Origin: JBCBSS01 sp039819065 | Lineage (GTDB): Bacteria > Bacteroidota > Bacteroidia > Cytophagales > Cyclobacteriaceae | Length of the DNA: 24,198 nucleotides | Assembly (NCBI GenBank): GCA_039819065.1 | Contig: JBCBSS010000125.1 | Location: 1 to 24,198 of the forward strand | Direction of reading: 5' to 3' | Shown: positions 1-7,336 of the stretch, in pieces | Numbering within the stretch: position 1 is the first letter of the stretch | How the letters are laid out: each line of letters starts with the position of its first letter | The notes under the pieces: generated by a model | What the model was told of the DNA's origin: nothing | Seen by the model: only the letters and a program-made list of their open reading frames with translations | Databases searched by the model: none | Made by a program: the position numbers and the translations under genes

Positions 1-1
1 G

Positions 2-637
2 CTCTTCAGAGAAACAAACTCATTATTACCCCATTATGTAGAAGATGTAAACCAAGAGAGAAAAATTATTAAACTTAACCCTGATGGCCTTCAAACTATA
101 AAAATTAACGGTAATGTTAATTATGAATTTTATACTCCGAAAGAAGAATATAGATTACACGTTTACACATCTGAAAATCTTTCTTTTGTGAATATTGACT
201 TTCAACCGGTATATCTGTTGGACTTAATGGAATTACCAGAGATCGTATTTTTTTTTAAACAGGGGATACAAGCGTTAAAAGAAGTTGATTATGCATACGT
301 CAGTGGTATCAGATTGCGACAACTAACAATAGACACTTACCGAGATTTTGATTTTAGTAATCGAGGTAGCTTATTTACCGGTTTTACTTGGTTGCTGTAC
401 CTCAACAACGAAGAAGTAGAAAAAAATGGAGGAGATGCATTGCTCACCATACCGCATTTGACAAATGTAGAACGTCTACCTGACGGAGTACTTTTTCAAG
501 TAGGCGAAAGTCCATTGGACGTGTTTACTCCGGAAGGGGAACAACAACTTTATTTAGCTACTAAAGCTTGGTGTGAAATTGTTGGATGCTCGGAACCATT
601 GTTTAAGCTTCCCAATGGGCCTATAATTCTTGAGTGA
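2..637 (+). CDS. Hypothetical protein, 5'-truncated; DUF3396/type VI immunity-like layout (tentative)
   Basis: The reading frame is open from base 2, so the gene begins outside the window; the GTG at 188 is internal, because the 62 upstream codons read as ordinary protein (for example LFRETNSLLPHYVEDVNQER). No signal peptide is visible in the part seen. The C-terminal half has the spacing I associate with DUF3396-type immunity proteins: a YVSG/R segment, then GFTWLLYLNNEEVEKNGG, then a strand with LPDGVLFQVGESP, then a final helix. This is pattern memory only, with no catalytic residue to check. If correct, it would neutralise a type VI or contact-dependent toxin encoded upstream, outside the window. 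It may equally be an unrelated orphan protein. It is followed by 222 bases without a gene. Confidence 0.75.
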   Translation, partial: LFRETNSLLPHYVEDVNQERKIIKLNPDGLQTIKINGNVNYEFYTPKEEYRLHVYTSENLSFVNIDFQPVYLLDLMELPEIVFFFKQGIQALKEVDYAYVSGIRLRQLTIDTYRDFDFSNRGSLFTGFTWLLYLNNEEVEKNGGDALLTIPHLTNVERLPDGVLFQVGESPLDVFTPEGEQQLYLATKAWCEIVGCSEPLFKLPNGPIILE

Positions 638-859
638 CCTTATTATGCTTTTCTATTATAATGATTCAGCAAAGTCATCTCTCAATTAGAGTAGTTATAC
701 GAGAACGCCACAAGATCAGGTTATGAGTATATTGCCTAAGCCAGTCGAACCCTTTTCTTGCTCAACTTCCTAAAATTCTTTTTCTTCTATGGCTTCAAAA
801 TCCATTAACCATATCCTACAAGAGTCTGATTTAGGAGTAATTTAGATTACCCAAACAAT

Positions 860-1111
860 ATGATATCCAAAAGCATCAAAACCAACACTTTAAAAACGCC
901 CTTATATTGCATCGTTGGTCTTCGGCCAGTGAAGGCTTTTGATACTGAGGACGGTGGTCTGGATATTCATGCTTTCAACTGGGAAACGAAAGCATTCGAA
1001 CGGCACATGGAGTATTTAAGTGTTATATATTTTGGTACTCAATACGACGTAGAAGAAGTAACCAAGGAAGAGTTTGATCGGTACGTTGAGGAATTGAGAT
1101 CTAAAAAATAA
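860..1111 (+). CDS. Small hypothetical protein (83 aa)
   Basis: I do not recognise this protein. It is soluble, with no signal peptide or membrane segment. The N-terminal half has a short hydrophobic strand (TPLYCIVGLRPVKAF), the middle is mixed, and the C-terminus is a charged helix (EEVTKEEFDRYVEELRSKK). The ATG at 860 is the only plausible start, since an in-frame stop lies at 827 and no other start codon lies between. A purine-rich TAGGAG at 832-837 is too far upstream to be a normal ribosome-binding site. The gene ends 14 bases before the convergent HD-domain gene, so the two share a tail-to-tail junction without room for a large terminator. The acidic C-terminus and codon use fit a real gene, but conservation is unknown. 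Confidence 0.6.
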   Translation: MISKSIKTNTLKTPLYCIVGLRPVKAFDTEDGGLDIHAFNWETKAFERHMEYLSVIYFGTQYDVEEVTKEEFDRYVEELRSKK

Positions 1112-1125
1112 GGCTCCAGTCAAGG

Positions 1126-1761
1126 CTACCTCACAAAAGCTACCGGCCCTCTTGCCTTACTCATCTCTCGTAACCTTTCCAGGTTAGATTGCTTTAGAGG
1201 TTCTAAGATACGTTGGCCGTATTCGGTGAAGTATTTATGTTGGGAAAGAAATTCTATATTCAGTTTGAGCCATTCATCGTCATTGTAGCTTTTTTCAAGG
1301 CATGTCTCCCACTCTTTGCGTAAAGATTCTAAGCTACCCATGTAAGCGTCGCATCCCAAATGAGAGAGGTCGGCATCGCACATGATTTCTTGTAAAAGTG
1401 TTTCTGGCTTTTGAGGCATTCTGGTAGCCTCAATACATGTTTTGACAATGTCTATCTCAGCCTGGGGTAGACCGTGATTTTGAAGGAATTGCTCAGCTAT
1501 AGACTTGCTGGTATCCTCATGATGGCAGTAGTTATTGCAAAAGCCCGTGTCGTGAAACCAGGCTGCAATTTGAAGGAGACAGAACTCATTGTAACTTACC
1601 CTGCTTGTTTCTGCAATAGTCACTGTACTGGTGACCACGTCAAGGGTGTGACGTACGTTGTGGTAAAATAAATCAGTAGAAAGCTTATCGCTAAGCATGG
1701 TTAGCACATGTTTGGATGATTTTTTAATCAATCCTTCCAAGTCCATTGCGTTGTTTTTCAT
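1126..1761 (-). CDS. HD-domain phosphohydrolase (predicted metal-dependent)
   Basis: A cytoplasmic all-helical protein of 211 residues from the ATG at 1761. The HD signature is complete: YHNVRHT, AAWFHDTGF, HHEDTS and CDADLSHLG supply the conserved H...HD...H...D metal ligands. Bacteroidota homologues of this class are often annotated as predicted metal-dependent HD phosphohydrolases acting on nucleotides or phosphate esters; the true substrate is not evident here. The frame can be extended to a TTG at 1809, adding 16 residues, but the ATG leaves the fold intact and is preferred. It lies tail-to-tail with the small gene ending at 1111 and has 277 bases before the next upstream gene. No cyclase or kinase partner is adjacent, so a role in a cyclic-nucleotide system is not supported by context. 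Confidence 0.85.
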   Translation of the reverse strand: MKNNAMDLEGLIKKSSKHVLTMLSDKLSTDLFYHNVRHTLDVVTSTVTIAETSRVSYNEFCLLQIAAWFHDTGFCNNYCHHEDTSKSIAEQFLQNHGLPQAEIDIVKTCIEATRMPQKPETLLQEIMCDADLSHLGCDAYMGSLESLRKEWETCLEKSYNDDEWLKLNIEFLSQHKYFTEYGQRILEPLKQSNLERLREMSKARGPVAFVR

Positions 1762-1848
1762 GCGACTATACTTCTCCACATTTCCCGAATCTAATGCCAA
1801 AACCACCAAAAAAACAAATTTGTTCAGACTTTATCCTTACTACTTAAA

Positions 1849-1882
1849 CAAAGTAACCAACTCAGAAACAACGACTATCAAA
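1849..1882 (-). promoter_or_regulatory. Candidate Bacteroidota-type promoter for the HD-domain gene
   Basis: On the minus strand a TTTG (1882-1879) is followed after 22 bases by TTACTTTG (1856-1849), one mismatch from the TAnnTTTG -7 element of Bacteroidota. It would start RNA near 1842, some 80 bases before the ATG at 1761. Such boxes are short and common in AT-rich DNA. Confidence 0.3.
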
Positions 1883-2038
1883 TGATAATATTGTAACGGG
1901 TGTCAATGCTATAACAAGATTAAGACGCTATTGATTGGTCAGTGGGAAAAAGAGGATATGCAAAAATACTACAGGTTAAGCTTGTTAAACCGCTGTGTAA
2001 CTGACCCTTATTAGCCGAGGTAGTTGAAAATGAAAAGA

Positions 2039-2584
2039 TCAACTCAATTGTAATTCAACATGAAGTTGTTTTCTAAGCTCGGAGATCGCCTTTCTCAGCC
2101 TGGTTTTTACAGTGCCTAAGGGTAGGTTTATGCTATCTGAGATTTCCTGGTGGGTAAAGCCTTTGAAATAATGCCAATCCAATACTTCCTTCAGTTCGTC
2201 CGCCAGACTGGCCATCACATCAGCTATACCGATAGCATCGTGGGGTATTTGTGTGGTAACTGTGTTTTCGACCGTATAGCCAATACTTTCCCCTTTGGCT
2301 TCATAGCGGAAAGCCTGAGAGCGTGAGACATCAATGGCTTTGTTCCTGGCGATGTTCAGCATCCAGGTAAAAAGTCTCCCCTTGCTCCGATCGTAATCAT
2401 CAATTCTATTCCAGACCTTTAGAAAAGTGTCTTGAAGCACTTCTTCGGTCAAGTCCTCAGACTGAACAATTTTGATGACAATGTTGCTAAGCACAACTTG
2501 ATAGTTGTCGATGAGGTATTTAAGGGCTTCAGTATCCCTATATTTGAGTGCAGCGCAAAGTTGTTGTTCAGTATATTTTTTCAT
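2039..2584 (-). CDS. RNA polymerase sigma factor, ECF subfamily
   Basis: A 181-residue sigma-70 family protein of ECF size. Region 2 spans about residues 20-90 and contains DLTEEVLQDTFLKVWNRIDDYD (the region 2.2-type helix) and LFTWMLNIARNKAIDVSRS (regions 2.3/2.4, promoter melting and -10 contact). Region 4 spans about 120-172, with the helix-turn-helix FTHQEISDSINLPLGTVKTRLRKA for -35 recognition. There is no sigma-1.1 or region 3. ECF factors normally have a co-transcribed anti-sigma gene, but downstream lies a 277-base spacer and then a cytoplasmic HD protein, and upstream a sigma-54-class regulator. Control must therefore be by an unlinked anti-sigma factor or at transcription level. The ATG at 2584 is well placed. 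Target genes cannot be told from the sequence. Confidence 0.93.
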   Translation of the reverse strand: MKKYTEQQLCAALKYRDTEALKYLIDNYQVVLSNIVIKIVQSEDLTEEVLQDTFLKVWNRIDDYDRSKGRLFTWMLNIARNKAIDVSRSQAFRYEAKGESIGYTVENTVTTQIPHDAIGIADVMASLADELKEVLDWHYFKGFTHQEISDSINLPLGTVKTRLRKAISELRKQLHVELQLS

Positions 2585-2638
2585 GGATAGGCATCATACA
2601 TTTCGGTATTGCCCTACCCAAATACATACCAAAAACAA

Positions 2639-2657
2639 CTTACTGAAAATCAGCAAG
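2639..2657 (-). terminator. Candidate terminator hairpin of the AAA+ regulator gene
   Basis: CTTACTGA-AAA-TCAGCAAG forms a stem with seven of eight pairs and a three-base loop. Read on the minus strand it is followed by TTGTTTTTGG, a T-rich tail. It lies 65 bases past the stop of the regulator gene and 55 bases before the ECF sigma start. The stem is weak, so it may be only partly effective. Confidence 0.4.
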
Positions 2658-2687
2658 TTATAATCAAAATCGTATTTTAAATTGCTG

Positions 2688-2719
2688 AAATATCAGGAAT
2701 TGATTAAATATCAGGAATT
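2688..2719. repeat. Two copies of AAATATCAGGAATT, 18-base period
   Basis: The 14-mer AAATATCAGGAATT occurs at 2688-2701 and again at 2706-2719, separated by GATT, immediately downstream of the AAA+ regulator stop. Spacing is close to two helical turns, so it could be a binding site, but no neighbouring gene supports this directly. Confidence 0.6.
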
Positions 2720-2721
2720 TC

Positions 2722-4566
2722 TCAAGGGTTTCTCTTGTCTATATTAAGCTTAGCGATTCGGCTCTCCAGTGTTTTGGGGTTAACCTGAAGCAATTTCGCC
2801 GCGCCTTTATCTCCGCTCACTTTCCCTCGGGTCAATTTCAGGGCTTTGATGATATGAGACCGCTCTGCCTCTTCAAGGCTTATCAGCGTATCTTTCTTGC
2901 CGTTACCCTTTCTTTCCAAGGATTGGTCGACCACCAGCTCATCACCAGTGGAAGTGATCATAGCCCTTTCGATGATATTTTCCAGTTCTCGTACATTGCC
3001 AGGCCAATTGTAATCAATCAGCATCTCCATGGTTTTCTTGGCTACTTTTTCTATGCCTTTACCCATGCGCTCACTGTACCGCTTCACAAAATGATTAACC
3101 AACAATGGCACATCTTCAGGGCGTTCTCTCAGTGGTATAGTTTCAATTGGAAATACATTCAACCGGTAGAATAAATCTTCTCGGAATGTGCCTTTATCTA
3201 CTTCATTTTCAAGGTCTTTGTTGGTCGCAGCAATGACCCTCACATCTATCTTAATGGTCTCCGTCCCTCCTAGTCTTTCAAACTCATTTTCCTGAATCAC
3301 CCTCAACAACTTGGACTGCAAATCGAATGGTAACTCCCCTATTTCATCCAAAAAGATGGTGCCATTGTCCGCTAGTTCAAATCGTCCCATTTTCCTATTA
3401 ATAGCGCCTGAAAATGCGCCCTTTTCATGACCAAAGAGCTCACTTTCGATCAGTGCAGCGGGTAGCACAGCGCAGTTCACTCTCACCAATGGTTTGTTCT
3501 TTCTACGGCTAAGGTTGTGAACAGCCCTGGCAAGCAATTCTTTCCCTGTGCCTGATTCCCCAGTGATGAGCACAGTCGTGTCGGTGGGTGCTACCTGTTC
3601 TACCTTTTTGAGGTTCTTTTGGCTTCGCACATTTTTAAAGATAATCTCTTCAAAATTGTTATTGAGCTTGATTTCCTCGCGCAGGTAGATATTTTCGCGC
3701 TCCAGTTTATTCTTAAGCTCTTCTACCTGGTTCAATGCCTTGAGCAGCTCCTCTTCTTTTTTCTTTCGCTCAGAGATATCCCGAACAATACTGCATCGGA
3801 ACTCCCTTCCCTCCCACATAAAGATGTTGTTGGTTATTTCTACAGGGAAGGTAGTGCCATCCTTACGCTGGTGTACAGTTTCAAATGTATGGGATTTTTG
3901 TGCCTTGGTATCCTTCCACAGCTGTTGGGACTTTTCATGCGTAAAGGTAGGGTTGATGTCCTTCCCGGCTTTCCCTTGTAGCTCTTCCTTAGTATACCCT
4001 AGCGCCTTGCATACGGCATTATTAACACGGTAGAACTTCGCGTTTTCATCAATCCAGAAAATCCCATCCGAAATAGATTCTATGGTGAAATCAGAGAGCA
4101 TGAATGCGTTCTTCTCCTCCATGCGCTGGGTAATGTCTGAGATTGTACCAAAAAGGTGGGTGAGTTGCTTCTGCTCATTGTAGAAGGGTTGACCGGTAGC
4201 GTGAACGTACTTCTTGTTTCCCTGCTTGTCAATGATCGTGCAATCCATCTGATAGGAAGTCCCCGTCATGACGGCATCGTTGATGGTTGTTTCAACCAAA
4301 GTCCTTTCTTCTTCCGAGGAATAAGTCAGGATATCTTCAAACCTGGGAGCATCCTTGCCGCGTTCCAGGCCATAGATATCGTACACATGGTCAGACCAAG
4401 TCACTTTATTGTTGAATATATCGTACTCCCAAATGCCTAAACCAGCTAAGTTCTGGGCCCTCCTCAGCATTTCTTCGTTACCTCTAATACGCTTCAATTC
4501 TTCCTCAAGGAATGATATTTCATCTTTAAGTTTCGCTAAATCAAAGGTCTCTTTGGCTGCATCCAT
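2722..4566 (-). CDS. PAS-PAS sigma-54-class AAA+ transcriptional activator
   Basis: A 614-residue cytoplasmic regulator. Order: N-terminal coiled coil (about 8-38), PAS with PAC (about 40-150, GIWEYDIFNNKVTWSD), second PAS (about 157-268, ending SIVRDISERKKKEEE), coiled coil (about 268-300), AAA+ domain (about 308-545) and a Fis-type helix-turn-helix (about 565-610). AAA+ motifs are Walker A GESGTGKE at 336, Walker B TIFLDE at 403, ATNKD at 447, FREDLFYRL with the arginine finger at 461-469, and WPGNVREL at 521. The sigma-54 contact loop reads GAFSGA (383-388) instead of GAFTGA. There is no receiver domain, so the PAS pair is the likely sensor (ligand or redox unknown). It would drive sigma-54 promoters elsewhere; no partner kinase or obvious target is adjacent. 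The stop is followed by a small hairpin, and it is probably transcribed alone. Confidence 0.95.
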   Translation of the reverse strand: MDAAKETFDLAKLKDEISFLEEELKRIRGNEEMLRRAQNLAGLGIWEYDIFNNKVTWSDHVYDIYGLERGKDAPRFEDILTYSSEEERTLVETTINDAVMTGTSYQMDCTIIDKQGNKKYVHATGQPFYNEQKQLTHLFGTISDITQRMEEKNAFMLSDFTIESISDGIFWIDENAKFYRVNNAVCKALGYTKEELQGKAGKDINPTFTHEKSQQLWKDTKAQKSHTFETVHQRKDGTTFPVEITNNIFMWEGREFRCSIVRDISERKKKEEELLKALNQVEELKNKLERENIYLREEIKLNNNFEEIIFKNVRSQKNLKKVEQVAPTDTTVLITGESGTGKELLARAVHNLSRRKNKPLVRVNCAVLPAALIESELFGHEKGAFSGAINRKMGRFELADNGTIFLDEIGELPFDLQSKLLRVIQENEFERLGGTETIKIDVRVIAATNKDLENEVDKGTFREDLFYRLNVFPIETIPLRERPEDVPLLVNHFVKRYSERMGKGIEKVAKKTMEMLIDYNWPGNVRELENIIERAMITSTGDELVVDQSLERKGNGKKDTLISLEEAERSHIIKALKLTRGKVSGDKGAAKLLQVNPKTLESRIAKLNIDKRNP

Positions 4567-5052
4567 TGTGGTTCTTAAAGGGTAGAATGACGGGTTAGTT
4601 TTTAAAAATTCACCTCAATCAGGATATCAAAATCCCAGGATCATTATTGCCTTAGTAAATATCCGCTGGCACTTCTAATATAGGAAGTTAGGTTAATGAT
4701 TCACAACCTAAGGCAAAATCGTGGCCTCCTTTCGGTGCTGTCCAATAGAAGACCCAAGGTGAAAGTTTTGAAAAGTGGTGGTTTCCGGCAAAAAATGAAA
4801 TACCACAAGAAACCACCGTCACGCCCAACCTGTCCACATGCTAACCTCAATGTGAATACCACGCGGGGCAGTACTTGAAACCAAAAAAACCTGTCTTTCC
4901 GATCCCGACGAGTCGGGAGAGAAATCTTTCTCACACAAAAAGCTTCATTTGAACACTTTTGAAACTTGCAAAAAGAGAGATATCTCATTTTAATCGATAT
5001 GACAGGTTTTTTTGGTTTCTTGTACAATACCGTTTTAACCTTAAACCCAGTG
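4567..5052. other. 486-base spacer without a convincing gene
   Basis: This stretch separates the AAA+ regulator start from the TPR lipoprotein stop. Reading frames on both strands (4696-4878 plus; 4701-5123 minus, which overlaps the TPR gene) have no recognisable domain and basic, low-quality composition, so I do not call them. It contains an inverted-repeat element (4871-5025) and a second inverted repeat GGTGGTTTC / GAAACCACC at 4777-4785 and 4809-4817 with a 23-base loop. The promoter of the regulator should lie near 4567-4690, but I see no clear box. Confidence 0.6.
4871..5025. repeat. MITE-like inverted-repeat element
   Basis: GAAACCAAAAAAACCTGTC at 4877-4895 is matched by its exact reverse complement at 5001-5019; the match extends outward to GTAC on both sides with two mismatches, giving 25-base ends of a 155-base unit. 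Inside are small palindromes: TCCCGAC-GA-GTCGGGA (4904-4919), GAGAAATCTTTCTC and GAGATATCTC. It encodes nothing. Read on the minus strand its inner end is GTCATATCGA, close to GTCATTTCGA at the window's right edge. This is the style of short dispersed repeats common in Cytophagales intergenic DNA; mobility is inferred, and no target-site duplication was identified. Confidence 0.6.
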
Positions 5053-6357
5053 TTAGCTTCTGTTTTGCAATAGCTGCTTAATCTCCTTGGTTTTCGATAG
5101 TCCCAATTCGAAGGAAGCGTCAAGACAAGCTTCCAAATAAGCTATTGCATGGTCTGTTTGTTGATTGCAGAGATAGATCGTTCCGAGTTGATAGAGGATT
5201 TCCGGTTCGTGCGATTTGTTTTCAACATATACTTGGGCAATGCGAAGCGCTTCTTTATGTTCTCCGTTTTGCACCATGCACCATGCCAGTTGAGCATACG
5301 TGGCCGGTGTAGGTCGATTAGTCACTTCTCTTCTGGCTATATCCAGAGCCCTCTCTACGTCCTCATGATCTTTAGCCAGTATTTCGATGATATATTTGTT
5401 GTACATGTCTGTGTATTTGGCTTGAGTAGATTCGTTCATAAAAGAGTCCAGGTAAGCATCTTTTCCCTGCTCATTTCCTGAAGCTTCAGCCAACTCTGCC
5501 AACATGAGATAGGCATCCGGTAAAGCAGTTTGCTCTTTGATAGACTTCATAATGCGTTCCGCCTCGTCCTTTTTATCATCATTAGAATAAGCTAACCAGG
5601 CAATTCCTCTCAAAGCATGCGTGTAATCTGGATCTTGCTTCAACACTTTCAGATAGGTAGCGTAGGCATCTTCAAGCCTACCCGCATGCCCGTACATATC
5701 ACCCAGGTTTACGCTTGCCCAAAGCTTTTTCTTTTGGTTTCCGGCTATACCTTTGGCTTTTTCTACCAAGACGATCGCCGAATCCAAATCACCGACATGG
5801 TCTTGGTATTTGGCTAGTCGCACCAGGTAATCAAAATCGTCTAAGCGTTGGTTCTGGTCGAGGATGTTATAAGCAAGACCATATTCCCCCAATTCCATCG
5901 CCGCATCGAACTGCATCATCAAAGGGCCAAATTGCTCATCAGTGTATTGACTGGCTTGATATCCGTAGGTCAATGCCTTTTTGAAGTCATGCCGCTTAAT
6001 GGCTATACTGCTCAAAGCCATATAATAAGCAGCTTTACGCTTACCTACACTTGATCGCATGGCCTCCTGAAGAAGGCTATCTTGCTGATCGAGATGAATC
6101 ACATCACCAGTGAAATTGAATAACGCCTCCTGTATCTGAGCCAGTTTGTCCAAATACAGATATTCGCCAGGTGCCTTGGTCAATTTTGACAACCAGAACT
6201 TCTCTTCCTGTTCTAGCTGCTCCATACGCTCCTCTGCATCTTTGGGAGTAAGGAATTCAACATAATCAGCAGCATGGGTGATTGGTTTGTTCTTTTCTTG
6301 CTCACTGTTACAGCCCCAGCATATAATTGATAAGATCAGTACGATCCACTTTTTCAT
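5053..6357 (-). CDS. TPR-repeat lipoprotein
   Basis: A 434-residue exported protein. The ATG at 6357 is chosen because it begins a lipoprotein signal peptide (MKKWIVLILSIICWGC, lipidation at Cys16; a second Cys at 13 makes the lipobox untypical); the longer frame to 6432 adds a non-signal N-terminus. Residues about 50-430 are helical with tetratricopeptide-type pairs, clearest at about 110-140 (AYYMALSSIAIKRHDFKKAL), 210-245 (ASVNLGDMYGHAGRLEDAYA), 350-380 (TYAQLAWCMVQNGEHKEAL) and 388-412 (ILYQLGTIYLCNQQTDHAI). It is a likely protein-binding scaffold on the periplasmic face of the envelope. It is the last gene of a minus-strand set after the two DUF4331-like genes (98-base gap), suggesting joint function. 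No enzyme motif is seen. Confidence 0.88.
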   Translation of the reverse strand: MKKWIVLILSIICWGCNSEQEKNKPITHAADYVEFLTPKDAEERMEQLEQEEKFWLSKLTKAPGEYLYLDKLAQIQEALFNFTGDVIHLDQQDSLLQEAMRSSVGKRKAAYYMALSSIAIKRHDFKKALTYGYQASQYTDEQFGPLMMQFDAAMELGEYGLAYNILDQNQRLDDFDYLVRLAKYQDHVGDLDSAIVLVEKAKGIAGNQKKKLWASVNLGDMYGHAGRLEDAYATYLKVLKQDPDYTHALRGIAWLAYSNDDKKDEAERIMKSIKEQTALPDAYLMLAELAEASGNEQGKDAYLDSFMNESTQAKYTDMYNKYIIEILAKDHEDVERALDIARREVTNRPTPATYAQLAWCMVQNGEHKEALRIAQVYVENKSHEPEILYQLGTIYLCNQQTDHAIAYLEACLDASFELGLSKTKEIKQLLQNRS

Positions 6358-6455
6358 AAAGCATCTAATTTGGTTGTCTATTTTAATGAAAGGCAGGGTT
6401 TGCCCATCCCCTTCTGTCCAACACACTGGCAAACCCCGGGAGTAAGCCTTAGTGG

Positions 6456-7310
6456 CTAGAATGGAGCCGCCAAGTATGGAAAGCTCGAGGAAAAATCAAC
6501 ATCGTTGGTTTGTACGTTGTCGCTTATCAATCCAGTCTGTAAATCGCTCAGGTTTTGCAAATCTTCACCGAAGATCAAGATCAGCGTGACATCAATGGGA
6601 TCATCAGCCAGATTCCTACCGTTCAAAACATTCTGAAAAGCGACAATATTGCCTAGATCAGATGGCCCATAGGTAGAAGGGAAATCGAGATTGGAAGTAA
6701 GCGCATCGGTAGAAAGTACAGTAGCCGTGGTGGTATTATCCAGGCCGAGTACGTTCGTGTAAGTGTCTGAATTGAGCCCAATATACTCTTGCAAGAAATC
6801 GAGTGTCGATTCAAAAAAGGCGACCTCCTCATTTCCTCCGTCAGGAGTAGTAGAATTGAAGGCATTCTTCGTAGGACCATCCGCGAAATAATTGAATAGC
6901 GTATTGATACCCGGTTTACCCATCTGATCAACCACTGTGAAAGTGGGATTTATTCCTGTGACAGTAGTAGTAGCAGTATTACTGCCTCCATCATTGGTCA
7001 CCGTGAGGCTCACATCGTATTGACCTGCCGCGCCCACTACGAATGAAGGCATGGCGCCTGTGGGGTTGGCAAGTGTAATATTATTACCTGTGGGTCCTGT
7101 CACCGTCCAGGCATAAGTGATATTTTCACCCATTGATGCAGAGCCATCCAATGTTACCGTTTTTTCGAGATCAGCACTTTGTGCGATGCCGGCATTGGCA
7201 ACCGGTTCATCCACCATTGGGTCCATGTCGCCCTCGTCGTCCCCACAGCTCATTAAAGTAGTGATTGTGGCGATACAAGCCATTAATGTAAGTATGCGTA
7301 AGTTTTTCAT
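6456..7310 (-). CDS. PKD plus DUF4331 C-terminal-like lipoprotein
   Basis: A 284-residue lipoprotein: signal MKNLRILTLMACIATITTLMSC with lipobox LMSC (Cys22) and acidic DDEGDMDP export tail. Residues about 36-118 form a PKD-type beta sandwich (VANAG...LDGSAS...TYAWTVTGPTG...YDVSLTVTNDGG). Residues about 125-284 resemble the C-terminal half of DUF4331: VVDQMGKPGINTLFN, KNAFN, NGRNLADDPIDVTLILIFG, LISDNVQTNDVDF and FPYLAAPF. The gene starts 26 bases after the stop of a DUF4331 protein lacking exactly that half, so together they rebuild the family's usual content. DUF4331 proteins have no known activity. Probably co-transcribed with both neighbours. The domain reading is from memory of family motifs. 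Confidence 0.85.
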   Translation of the reverse strand: MKNLRILTLMACIATITTLMSCGDDEGDMDPMVDEPVANAGIAQSADLEKTVTLDGSASMGENITYAWTVTGPTGNNITLANPTGAMPSFVVGAAGQYDVSLTVTNDGGSNTATTTVTGINPTFTVVDQMGKPGINTLFNYFADGPTKNAFNSTTPDGGNEEVAFFESTLDFLQEYIGLNSDTYTNVLGLDNTTTATVLSTDALTSNLDFPSTYGPSDLGNIVAFQNVLNGRNLADDPIDVTLILIFGEDLQNLSDLQTGLISDNVQTNDVDFSSSFPYLAAPF

Positions 7311-7336
7311 CTTTCTGTTTTTGATTCGGTTAGTGA

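Noticed and set aside
188..637. GTG at 188 as a gene start
   Set aside because: The frame is open and protein-like to the window edge, so the gene simply starts outside.
789..845. 18-codon frame starting MASKSI before the gene at 860 (MISKSI)
   Set aside because: The similar opening is too short to tell from chance; no leader-peptide features such as a terminator hairpin follow.
4696..4878. 60-codon plus-strand frame (MIHNLRQNRG...)
   Set aside because: Very basic, no hydrophobic core, ends at the edge of the inverted-repeat element; likely chance.
4701..5123. 140-codon minus-strand frame in the spacer and overlapping the TPR gene
   Set aside because: It crosses the inverted-repeat element and runs into the TPR coding region in another frame; composition is not protein-like and no domain is visible.
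6358..6432. Upstream extension of the TPR lipoprotein
   Set aside because: It would bury the lipoprotein signal peptide 25 residues inside the protein.
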